Shown: positions 1-5,034 of the stretch, piece after piece
Numbering within the stretch: position 1 is the stretch's first letter
Layout of the letters: each line of letters starts with the position of its first letter
Assembly: GCA_029253325.1 (NCBI GenBank)
Contig: JAQWZS010000140.1
Coordinates: forward strand, 1 to 5,482
Length of the DNA stretch: 5,482 bases
From: Bacteroidia bacterium
Lineage (GTDB): Bacteria; Bacteroidota; Bacteroidia; NS11-12g; UBA9320
Direction of reading: 5' to 3'
Notes under the pieces: generated by a model
What the model was told of the DNA's origin: nothing
The model's database searches: none
The model's input: only the letters and a program-made list of their open reading frames with translations
Program-made: the position numbers and the translations under genes

Positions 1-912
1 AAAATATTCCAATCTCTCTTTGGAGAGTTTGATGGTAGCGAAACCTCTGCTACTCACATTAAAAAATCTGTCAAAAAATCGATACGGGATATGGAACAAA
101 ATCTACTAACTGTTCTCTCGTTTGGTCCAGAGTTAGCTCATTTTATTTCCACTGATCACAATCCGACAGATTATAAGTTTAATACATCATTAGAAGATGC
201 TAAATCATTTCGAATTTTTACCGAAAATTCATTCTTTAAAACCTTGGCTAACGATGAAAAAATATCCAATTACCTTTCAAAACCTAAATTGAGATGGTCA
301 CAGGAAAAAGAAATATTATTTATCATTTATAAAGAGATTAAAAAATCTGAAGAATATAAGGATATTATAGCATCTGATTTAAACTCCAATGATTTTTTCA
401 CATTCAGCCGCTTTATATATAAGTATCTCATTCTTAATTCTGTTGAGTTTGAGCATCTTATGGAAGAGAAAAACATCTATTGGTACGATGAAAAAATCCC
501 AATATTAAAAAGTTTAGAGAAAATTTTTGATGAATATGAAAAGCATCACAAAGTTATTTTACCTAGTTTATTTAAAAATGAAAAGGAAGACCTAAAAATG
601 GTTGATGACCTAATAAATTCCTACATCGAAAATAAAGAAGAAATCGAAAAATCATTAGCAGAATATACCCCTGATTGGGATAATGATAGGATTACCAAAA
701 TTGACTATACACTAATACTCATGGCACTAACTGAATTCAGGTATATGCCTCACATACCAGTAAAAGTTTCATTAAATGAATACATAGAAGTTGCTAAAAT
801 GTATAGCACCCCTAAAAGCTCAAAATTCATCAACGGTACGCTTGACAAAATTTTACATGATTGGAAGAAACAAAATCTGATCCATAAAAAAGGTAGAGGT
901 TTGATAGGATAA
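1..912 (+). CDS. nusB: Transcription antitermination factor NusB, enlarged Bacteroidota form (5' end outside window)
   Basis: NusB binds boxA RNA together with NusE (ribosomal protein S10) and helps antitermination on rRNA operons in the cytoplasm. The reading frame is open from base 1, so the first ATG at 91 is internal. The visible 303 residues begin with KIFQSLFGEF, which resembles NusB helix 1 (E. coli VQALYSWQ), so only about ten residues are probably missing. The C-terminal third carries the family signature: WDNDR at visible residues 226-230, then the helix around DYTLILMALTEF, IPVKVSLNEYIEVAK at about 252-266 and SSKFINGTLDKI at 273-284. These match the E. coli segments VPYKVAINEAIELAK and HKFVNGVLDK. 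Between helix 1 and this core lies a long, charged, mostly helical insertion, so the protein is about twice the 139 residues of E. coli NusB. This is the usual architecture in Bacteroidota. The end is followed by 45 bp before the next gene. Confidence in identity is high. Confidence 0.93.
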   Translation, partial: KIFQSLFGEFDGSETSATHIKKSVKKSIRDMEQNLLTVLSFGPELAHFISTDHNPTDYKFNTSLEDAKSFRIFTENSFFKTLANDEKISNYLSKPKLRWSQEKEILFIIYKEIKKSEEYKDIIASDLNSNDFFTFSRFIYKYLILNSVEFEHLMEEKNIYWYDEKIPILKSLEKIFDEYEKHHKVILPSLFKNEKEDLKMVDDLINSYIENKEEIEKSLAEYTPDWDNDRITKIDYTLILMALTEFRYMPHIPVKVSLNEYIEVAKMYSTPKSSKFINGTLDKILHDWKKQNLIHKKGRGLIG

Positions 913-935
913 ACATCAAAACCATTATAAATTTG
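900..935 (+). promoter_or_regulatory. Candidate Bacteroidota-type promoter before the DUF1573-yajC-coaE block
   Basis: TAAATTTG at 928-935 is an exact match to the Bacteroidota -7 motif TAnnTTTG, and TTTG at 900-903 matches the -33 motif. The spacer is 24 nt, slightly longer than the usual range of about 17-23, which weakens the call. Transcription would start near 940-943 and leave a short leader of about 15 nt before the ATG at 958. The block may also be read through from nusB, as no terminator hairpin is visible in the gap. Confidence 0.4.
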
Positions 936-957
936 TGCGAACAATCATAATACATTT

Positions 958-1395
958 ATGACTAAAATTATTTATACGACAATCCTATTATTCGCATTAG
1001 TATCATGCGACCAAAAATCAAGAGAGACTAAAAATCTTAATACCAGTGCCATTGAAACAGATCAGACCTCTAACAAAGAACCTATTATTAGTTTTGATAA
1101 AAAAACTTGGGATTTCGGCACTATTACAGATGGAGAAGTAGTTGAACATACGTTTCGTTTTACAAATACTGGCACAACAGATCTAGTTATATCTAGTGCT
1201 TCTGCAAGTTGTGGGTGCACAATACCAAACTGGCCAAAGGAACCAATTGCCCCTGGAGAAAAAGGTGAAATTAAAGTTGAATTTAATAGCAACGGAAAAA
1301 AAGATATGGTAACAAAGGATATTACTATATTAGCAAATACAAACCCCGTAAAAACAATACTCCAAATCAAAGTATTTGTAGAAAAAAAATCATAA
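958..1395 (+). CDS. DUF1573 domain lipoprotein
   Basis: A predicted lipoprotein of 145 residues with one DUF1573 domain and no known biochemical function. The N-terminus has a short basic start, a hydrophobic stretch (residues 4-15) and the lipobox LVSC with the lipidated cysteine at C17. A Ser/Thr/Asn-rich linker follows (about 20-42). The domain occupies about 43-142: FDKKTWDFGTITDGE at 46-60, then EHTFRFTNTG (63-72), the conserved SCGCT at 84-88 with its cysteine pair C85/C87, and PKEPIAPGEKGEIKVEFN (93-110). DUF1573 proteins have an immunoglobulin-like (ASPM-SPD-2-Hydin type) beta sandwich and are very abundant in Bacteroidota, where they often sit between nusB and yajC as here. The inferred location is the periplasm, anchored to a membrane. 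The stop is one base from the yajC start, so the two are almost certainly cotranscribed. The start is the first ATG in frame that gives a complete signal peptide. Confidence 0.9.
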   Translation: MTKIIYTTILLFALVSCDQKSRETKNLNTSAIETDQTSNKEPIISFDKKTWDFGTITDGEVVEHTFRFTNTGTTDLVISSASASCGCTIPNWPKEPIAPGEKGEIKVEFNSNGKKDMVTKDITILANTNPVKTILQIKVFVEKKS

Positions 1396-1396
1396 T

Positions 1397-1672
1397 ATGA
1401 GCAGTTTACTATTTCCAATATTACTAATTGCAGTAATGTATATCTTCTTTTTTCTTCCTCAGATTAAGAAGCAAAAAAAACAAAAACAATTCATCTCAGA
1501 ATTAAAAAAAGGAGACAAAATCGTTACCAATGGTGGTATTCACGGCAAAATAACAGAGCTTAAAGACTTAACTGCTGTAATCGATACTGGTGGTGGATCA
1601 AAATTTAAAATCAACAGAGCAGCTATAAGCTTGGAAGCTTCAGAGCTACTAAATAACTCTACCGAAGAATAA
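1397..1672 (+). CDS. yajC: Preprotein translocase subunit YajC
   Basis: A small single-pass inner-membrane protein of 91 residues, the normal length for the family. YajC associates with SecDF, which supports SecYEG-dependent export, although it is not essential in E. coli. Residues 3-20 form one hydrophobic helix ending in FFFLPQ, followed by a lysine-rich patch IKKQKKQK (23-30). The cytoplasmic domain has the family signature LKKGDKIVTNGGIHGKI (36-52), then a short beta-rich segment with an AVIDTGGGSKFKI stretch (60-72) and an acidic tail. The gene starts one base after the stop of the DUF1573 gene (TAATATG) and ends 9 bp before coaE, so it lies inside an operon. Many Bacteroidota carry a YbbR-like gene between yajC and coaE, and none is present here. 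Confidence 0.95.
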   Translation: MSSLLFPILLIAVMYIFFFLPQIKKQKKQKQFISELKKGDKIVTNGGIHGKITELKDLTAVIDTGGGSKFKINRAAISLEASELLNNSTEE

Positions 1673-1681
1673 TATTCTCTC

Positions 1682-2305
1682 ATGCAGCATCTAAGAATAG
1701 GAATTACTGGAGGTATGGGTGCTGGCAAATCAACAGTATGTAAAATTTTTAGTCAAATTGGTATCTCAATTTACGATGCAGACTCTCGAGCTAAATGGCT
1801 CATGAACAACAATCCTGAACTAAAAGAGGCTATAAGAAAGAGTTTTGGTTGGGATTCATACACTAGAAAAGATGATTTGAATAGAGACTATCTCGCTAAA
1901 GTTGTTTTTAATAATGAAGAAAAATTAAAAAATCTTAACAGCATAGTTCATCCAGCAGTAATGAAAGATTTTGAACTATGGACTCAAGAACACAAAGATG
2001 AGCCCTATTCTTTGAAAGAAGCTGCATTATTATTTGAAAGTGATAGTTATAAAAACTTACACAAAGTAATAGTAATCAATTCGCCTATCGAAACACGCAT
2101 CGAACGAGTAGTTAAAAGAGATCACGTAAAAAGAGAAGATGTACTAAAGCGAATAGAAAATCAATCTACCGATCGTGAACGCATGGAAAAAGCAGATTGG
2201 ATTATCTACAATGACGGGATTAATTCATTAATAGAACAAGCCATGAAAATCCATAATCAAATTTTAGAAATTAGAGAACAAGGAACCATCCCCTTTAAAG
2301 TTTGA
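1682..2305 (+). CDS. coaE: Dephospho-CoA kinase
   Basis: CoaE phosphorylates the 3'-hydroxyl of the ribose of dephospho-CoA with ATP, the last step of coenzyme A synthesis, in the cytoplasm. The protein has 207 residues, a typical length. The P-loop GGMGAGKST is at residues 10-18. The catalytic-site DAD motif is at 32-34 within ISIYDADSRA. The CoA-binding region has LNRDYLAKVVFNNEEKL (66-82) and NSIVHPAV (86-93), both typical of the family. LFE at 117-119 corresponds to the usual PLLFE segment, although here proline is replaced by alanine (EAALLFE). The lid region is ETRIERVVKRDHVKREDV (137-154), followed by RIENQ and the C-terminal KADWIIYNDG (170-179). The start ATG lies 9 bp after yajC and the P-loop begins ten residues in, as expected. 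The next gene begins 4 bp after the stop. Confidence 0.96.
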   Translation: MQHLRIGITGGMGAGKSTVCKIFSQIGISIYDADSRAKWLMNNNPELKEAIRKSFGWDSYTRKDDLNRDYLAKVVFNNEEKLKNLNSIVHPAVMKDFELWTQEHKDEPYSLKEAALLFESDSYKNLHKVIVINSPIETRIERVVKRDHVKREDVLKRIENQSTDRERMEKADWIIYNDGINSLIEQAMKIHNQILEIREQGTIPFKV

Positions 2306-2309
2306 ACTC

Positions 2310-2807
2310 ATGAATAAAACTTGCTTACTTAATCATGATGAAATAAATCTTAAACTGGATCGAATAGCCTGGCAAATTTTAGAGAATCATGTAAATTCAA
2401 ATTGTATTATTTTGGTTGGTTTGGTTGATAGAGGTGCTACTATAGCCGAAAAATTAAAGAATATTATTGAAAAAAATGCTAGTATTAAAGTCATACTCGC
2501 ACCTATCCATATTGACAAAAGTTCTCCATTGAAATCAAAAATTACAATTGATAATTCAGAGGTCTTAAAAAATAACCCTGTGATCTTAGTCGATGACGTT
2601 CTCAACTCAGGTGTTACACTAGCAGCAGCTCTCAAGGAAGTACTCACGCATATACCAGAAAGTGTAATGACGGCTGTATTGGCCAATAGAGCCCATCATA
2701 AATTCCCAATACAAGCAAATTTTGTTGGTCTGTCCCTATCAACAACACTAAAAGACCATATATTATATGAAGAAAAAAATGGTCAAATGAGTGTTTATTT
2801 AATTTAA
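2310..2807 (+). CDS. PyrR-like type I phosphoribosyltransferase
   Basis: A 165-residue cytoplasmic member of the type I phosphoribosyltransferase family, which transfers phosphoribose from PRPP to a base. The PRPP-binding loop VILVDDVLNSGVTL is at residues 91-104, with the acidic pair D95/D96. ILVGLVDRG (34-42) sits where the pyrophosphate-binding loop is found. The C-terminal half follows PyrR: VLANRAHHKFPIQANFVG (123-140) parallels the family pattern VLVDRGHRELPIRADYVG. PyrR senses UMP/UTP and attenuates pyr operons, and often has weak uracil phosphoribosyltransferase activity. This copy is somewhat shorter than typical PyrR (about 180), has N-S-G-V-T where PyrR usually has Y-T-G-R-T, and has no pyrimidine gene or visible attenuator nearby. 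I therefore assign the fold with high confidence but leave the substrate and any regulatory role open. It lies 4 bp after coaE and is probably cotranscribed with it. Confidence 0.85.
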   Translation: MNKTCLLNHDEINLKLDRIAWQILENHVNSNCIILVGLVDRGATIAEKLKNIIEKNASIKVILAPIHIDKSSPLKSKITIDNSEVLKNNPVILVDDVLNSGVTLAAALKEVLTHIPESVMTAVLANRAHHKFPIQANFVGLSLSTTLKDHILYEEKNGQMSVYLI

Positions 2808-2816
2808 ATTTAAATT
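2801..2816. repeat. 16-bp perfect AT-only palindrome at the end of the phosphoribosyltransferase gene
   Basis: AATTTAAATTTAAATT at 2801-2816 equals its own reverse complement and overlaps the TAA stop at 2805-2807. It consists only of A and T and has a 7-bp internal period, so it may be low-complexity sequence rather than a binding site. It lacks the GC stem and T-tract of a rho-independent terminator. Confidence 0.45.
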
Positions 2817-2831
2817 CTACTTTTTTGTATG

Positions 2832-2845
2832 AAGATTTAAATCTT
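2832..2845. repeat. 14-bp perfect palindrome upstream of dapD, possible operator
   Basis: AAGATTTAAATCTT at 2832-2845 is a perfect inverted repeat of two 7-bp half-sites without a spacer. It lies 21 bp before the preferred dapD start and 9 bp before a -7-like box, a position that would suit a dimeric repressor or activator. Its regulatory role is inferred only from position and symmetry. Confidence 0.35.
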
Positions 2846-2853
2846 ACAATCAA

Positions 2854-2861
2854 TACCTTTG
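2854..2861 (+). promoter_or_regulatory. Possible -7 promoter box just before dapD
   Basis: TACCTTTG matches TAnnTTTG exactly. The nearest -33-like TTTG (2824-2827) is 26 nt upstream, too far for the usual spacing. Transcription from this box would start at about 2866-2868, practically at the dapD ATG, and give a leaderless or nearly leaderless mRNA. The call is weak because such motifs also occur by chance inside genes of this window. Confidence 0.22.
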
Positions 2862-2866
2862 CAAGC

Positions 2867-3688
2867 ATGTTAAGTTCGTTGAAGGAAATCATATTAAATG
2901 CGTGGGATGACCGATCATTATTAAAAGAAGACGGTGTCCAGCAAGCAATAAGAGATGTTATCGAAAAGATTGATAAAGGTTTTTTACGATGTGCTGAATT
3001 AAATGACCAAAAAAAATGGCAGGTAAACGACTGGGTTAAAAAGGCCGTTCTACTATATTTTCCAATACAAAAAATGAAAACTATTGAGGTTGGTCCATTT
3101 GAATTTCATGACAAAATGTTGCTCAAAAAGGATTTTTCAGCTCAAGGTATTCGAGTTGTTCCTCATGCAATTGCTAGATATGGATCCCATATAGCGTCAG
3201 GTGTAGTCTTAATGCCTAGTTATGTTAATATTGGGGCTTTTGTAGATTCTGGAACAATGGTCGACACTTGGGCTACAGTTGGGAGTTGTGCTCAGATTGG
3301 TAAAAATGTTCACTTAAGTGGTGGTGTTGGTATAGGAGGCGTATTAGAACCCGTACAAGCAGCACCAGTCATTATTGAGGACAATTGTTTTATTGGAAGT
3401 CGATCTATCATTGTTGAAGGGGTACATGTTGAGTCCGAGGCTGTAATTGGTGCAGGTGTAACCTTGACACAAAGCACAAAAATTATTGATGTTTCAGGAG
3501 ACGAACCCAAATATCACAAAGGAAGAATACCAGCAAGATCCGTTGTAATTCCCGGAAGTCTCCAAAAAGAATTCCCTGCAGGTAACTTTGGAGTTAGTTG
3601 TGCCCTAATCATTGGTACTCGAAAGGCATCAACAGATAAGAAAACTTCATTAAATGATGTGTTACGAGATTTTCAAGTACCTGTTTAA
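2867..3688 (+). CDS. dapD: 2,3,4,5-tetrahydropyridine-2,6-dicarboxylate N-succinyltransferase
   Basis: DapD transfers succinyl from succinyl-CoA to tetrahydrodipicolinate in the succinylase branch of lysine and meso-diaminopimelate synthesis, in the cytoplasm. It supplies peptidoglycan cross-links. The family works as a trimer. From ATG 2867 the protein has 273 residues, nearly identical in length to E. coli DapD (274), and begins MLSSLKEIILNAWDDRSLL, matching the family N-terminus. The frame stays open to a TTG at 2825, but that start would add 14 residues without family counterpart. The N-terminal helical domain (1 to about 95) contains WQVNDWVKKAVLLYFPI (51-67) and VGPFEFHDKM (75-84). The left-handed beta-helix of hexapeptide repeats covers about 97-230, with MVDTWATVGSCAQIGKNVHL (131-150), GGVGIGGVLEP (152-162) and EDNCFIGSRS (171-180). 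ARSVVIPG and CALIIGTRK (245-253) close the protein. The gene abuts the glycosyltransferase with no spacer. Confidence 0.95.
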   Translation: MLSSLKEIILNAWDDRSLLKEDGVQQAIRDVIEKIDKGFLRCAELNDQKKWQVNDWVKKAVLLYFPIQKMKTIEVGPFEFHDKMLLKKDFSAQGIRVVPHAIARYGSHIASGVVLMPSYVNIGAFVDSGTMVDTWATVGSCAQIGKNVHLSGGVGIGGVLEPVQAAPVIIEDNCFIGSRSIIVEGVHVESEAVIGAGVTLTQSTKIIDVSGDEPKYHKGRIPARSVVIPGSLQKEFPAGNFGVSCALIIGTRKASTDKKTSLNDVLRDFQVPV

Positions 3689-4747
3689 ATGAGAATAGGT
3701 TTTGATGGCAAACGATATTTTAATAATTTAACTGGTCTAGGTAATTACTCCAGGTGGTTAATCAATAATTTGAATGATCAAATACCACAATCAATAGTCT
3801 TATTTCACACAAAAAAACAAAATGAATATAACGATGATATATCGGTTATTACCCCAGAAATTCCACTTTTAAAATCAATCTGGAGAAGTTGGTTAATTGT
3901 TCGAAATTTAAAAAAAGAAAAAATTAATATTTATCATGGCCTAAGTAACGAACTTCCATTTGGCATTCACAAAACAGGTATAAAAACTGTAGTAACCATC
4001 CACGATTTGATCAACAAAAGGTATCCCGAAAATTATGCACCCATTGATCGGTGGATTTATGACATTAAATTAAGATATGCTCAAAAACATGCAGATATAA
4101 TTATCACCGTTAGCGAGCAAACTAAAAAGGATATCATTCATTATTACAAAACAGATGAATCGAAGATTAGAGTTATTCCTATTGGAATTTCAAAGAAAAA
4201 AGCATCTTCCAAGAAATCAGATAAACCCTACATATTATGTGTAAGTAGCTTTACAAAAAGAAAAAACATAAGAACCCTCCTAGAGGCATTTGAATCGATA
4301 AAATCAAAAAAAATAAACCTAAAAGTTGTTGGTAGCCATGGCAACACATCAAAAGAAATTATTCGCTTAGCCAAAAAAGATCAACGAGTTGAACTACAGT
4401 TTAATTTATCTAACAAAAAACTCAACGAGCTATATAGAAATTGTGAATTTTGTATTTATCCCTCTTTATTTGAGGGTTTTGGTATCCCAATACTAGAAGC
4501 ATTTTCTTTTGGGAAATCAATTGCGACATCCAATATTAGTAGCATGCCTGAAGTTGGGAAAAATGCAGCAATGTATTTTGATCCAAAAGATCATTTAAGT
4601 GTCCGTCAAGCTATTCTCCAACTAATGAATCAAGATATTCGAGAAAAATTTGAGAAAAAAATCCCAAAAACACTTCAATTATTTGACTCAGACAAGCTGA
4701 TTGATACATACAAATCAACATACAACGAATTAATGACTACAATATGA
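3689..4747 (+). CDS. Family 4 (GT-B fold) glycosyltransferase
   Basis: A retaining glycosyltransferase of 352 residues that would transfer a sugar from a nucleotide-sugar donor to a glycan or lipid-linked acceptor at the cytoplasmic face of the inner membrane. The N-terminal Rossmann domain begins MRIGFDGKRYF and has the glycine-rich loop TGLGNYS (15-21). Other N-domain landmarks are YHGLSNELP (82-90), TIHDLI (103-108) and ITVSEQTKKDI (139-149). The C-terminal donor domain starts near 179 with YILCVSSFTKRKNI (181-194), where K/R residues usually contact the donor phosphates. It has the E-x7-E motif in EGFGIPILE (E262 and E270), followed by SNISSMPEVGKNAAMYFDP (281-299). The pattern resembles mannosyl- or rhamnosyltransferases of the WbaZ/MtfB type, but donor and acceptor cannot be read from sequence. 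No signal peptide or transmembrane segment is visible. The ATG follows the dapD stop directly (TAAATG), which suggests translational coupling. A terminator lies about 105 bp downstream. Confidence 0.9.
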   Translation: MRIGFDGKRYFNNLTGLGNYSRWLINNLNDQIPQSIVLFHTKKQNEYNDDISVITPEIPLLKSIWRSWLIVRNLKKEKINIYHGLSNELPFGIHKTGIKTVVTIHDLINKRYPENYAPIDRWIYDIKLRYAQKHADIIITVSEQTKKDIIHYYKTDESKIRVIPIGISKKKASSKKSDKPYILCVSSFTKRKNIRTLLEAFESIKSKKINLKVVGSHGNTSKEIIRLAKKDQRVELQFNLSNKKLNELYRNCEFCIYPSLFEGFGIPILEAFSFGKSIATSNISSMPEVGKNAAMYFDPKDHLSVRQAILQLMNQDIREKFEKKIPKTLQLFDSDKLIDTYKSTYNELMTTI

Positions 4748-4852
4748 CAATTGTTTAACTTTTTTGAAACTAACTTCGTAGCAAGTAATAGGAACATTAT
4801 TTAACTAATTGGTTTATAAGACGTTCCATTATTTAGTTTTAGTTTTTGGTTT

Positions 4853-4882
4853 AAAAAAGAGGGTTTTAACCCTCTTTTTTTT
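4853..4882 (+). terminator. Strong rho-independent terminator after the glycosyltransferase
   Basis: GAGGGT at 4859-4864 pairs with ACCCTC at 4869-4874 around the short loop TTTA. The stem is extended by A residues 4853-4858 pairing with T residues 4875-4880, and an eight-T run (4875-4882) follows the GC-rich core. The A-tract on the other side means it could also stop transcription from the opposite strand, although no minus-strand gene is seen here. It separates the upstream gene block from the cytochrome unit. Confidence 0.93.
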
Positions 4883-4966
4883 GTTTAGGAATTATGCCAT
4901 TTTTTTTAATCTATTTAAACATAATCTAAAAAGATTTAACAATGTTAATTATTTGGTAAAACTCTC

Positions 4967-4997
4967 TTTCTATTAATTAAATTTCAAGGTATTTTTG
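4967..4997 (+). promoter_or_regulatory. Candidate Bacteroidota-type promoter for the cytochrome c unit
   Basis: TATTTTTG at 4990-4997 matches the -7 motif TAnnTTTG exactly. TTTC at 4967-4970 is one base away from the -33 motif TTTG, with a spacer of 19 nt, which is normal for the phylum. Predicted transcription start is about 5002-5005, giving a leader of some 30 nt. Its place after a terminator and before the first gene of a new unit supports the call. Confidence 0.5.
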
Positions 4998-5034
4998 CCA
5001 GCAATAAAATTAACTCGAAAAACAAAGAGTATAG

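Larger units (their letters stand above)
4748..5034 (+). other. Intergenic region between two transcription units
   Basis: This 287-bp, very AT-rich stretch is the longest non-coding part of the window. It holds about 105 nt of 3' untranslated sequence, a rho-independent terminator and then a promoter candidate for the cytochrome gene. A weak 5-bp inverted repeat (GGAAC at 4791-4795, GTTCC at 4823-4827) is the only other structure seen. No tRNA, riboswitch-like fold or convincing small ORF was found on either strand. Confidence 0.7.

Noticed and set aside
91..93. ATG 91 as the nusB start codon
   Set aside because: The frame is open to base 1 and the residues encoded upstream align with NusB helix 1, so this methionine is internal.
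1089..1096. TAGTTTTG promoter-like box
   Set aside because: It lies inside the DUF1573 coding region, far from any gene start. The matches at 3583-3590 and 5382-5389 are also inside genes and are treated as chance background.
1062..1418. Minus-strand open frame of 118 codons opposite the DUF1573 gene
   Set aside because: It mirrors a well-supported lipoprotein gene, has no recognisable motif and no fitting context. The other minus-strand frames (750-944, 1540-1728, 2387-2686, 2644-2892, 3310-3510) were rejected for the same reason.
4791..4827. Inverted repeat GGAAC/GTTCC after the glycosyltransferase
   Set aside because: Only five base pairs with a 27-nt loop and no T-tract. It is not a convincing terminator or structured RNA beside the strong hairpin at 4853-4882.
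4894..4929. Small ORF of 11 codons after the terminator
   Set aside because: It is very short, low in complexity and lies upstream of the predicted promoter, so there is no support for expression.
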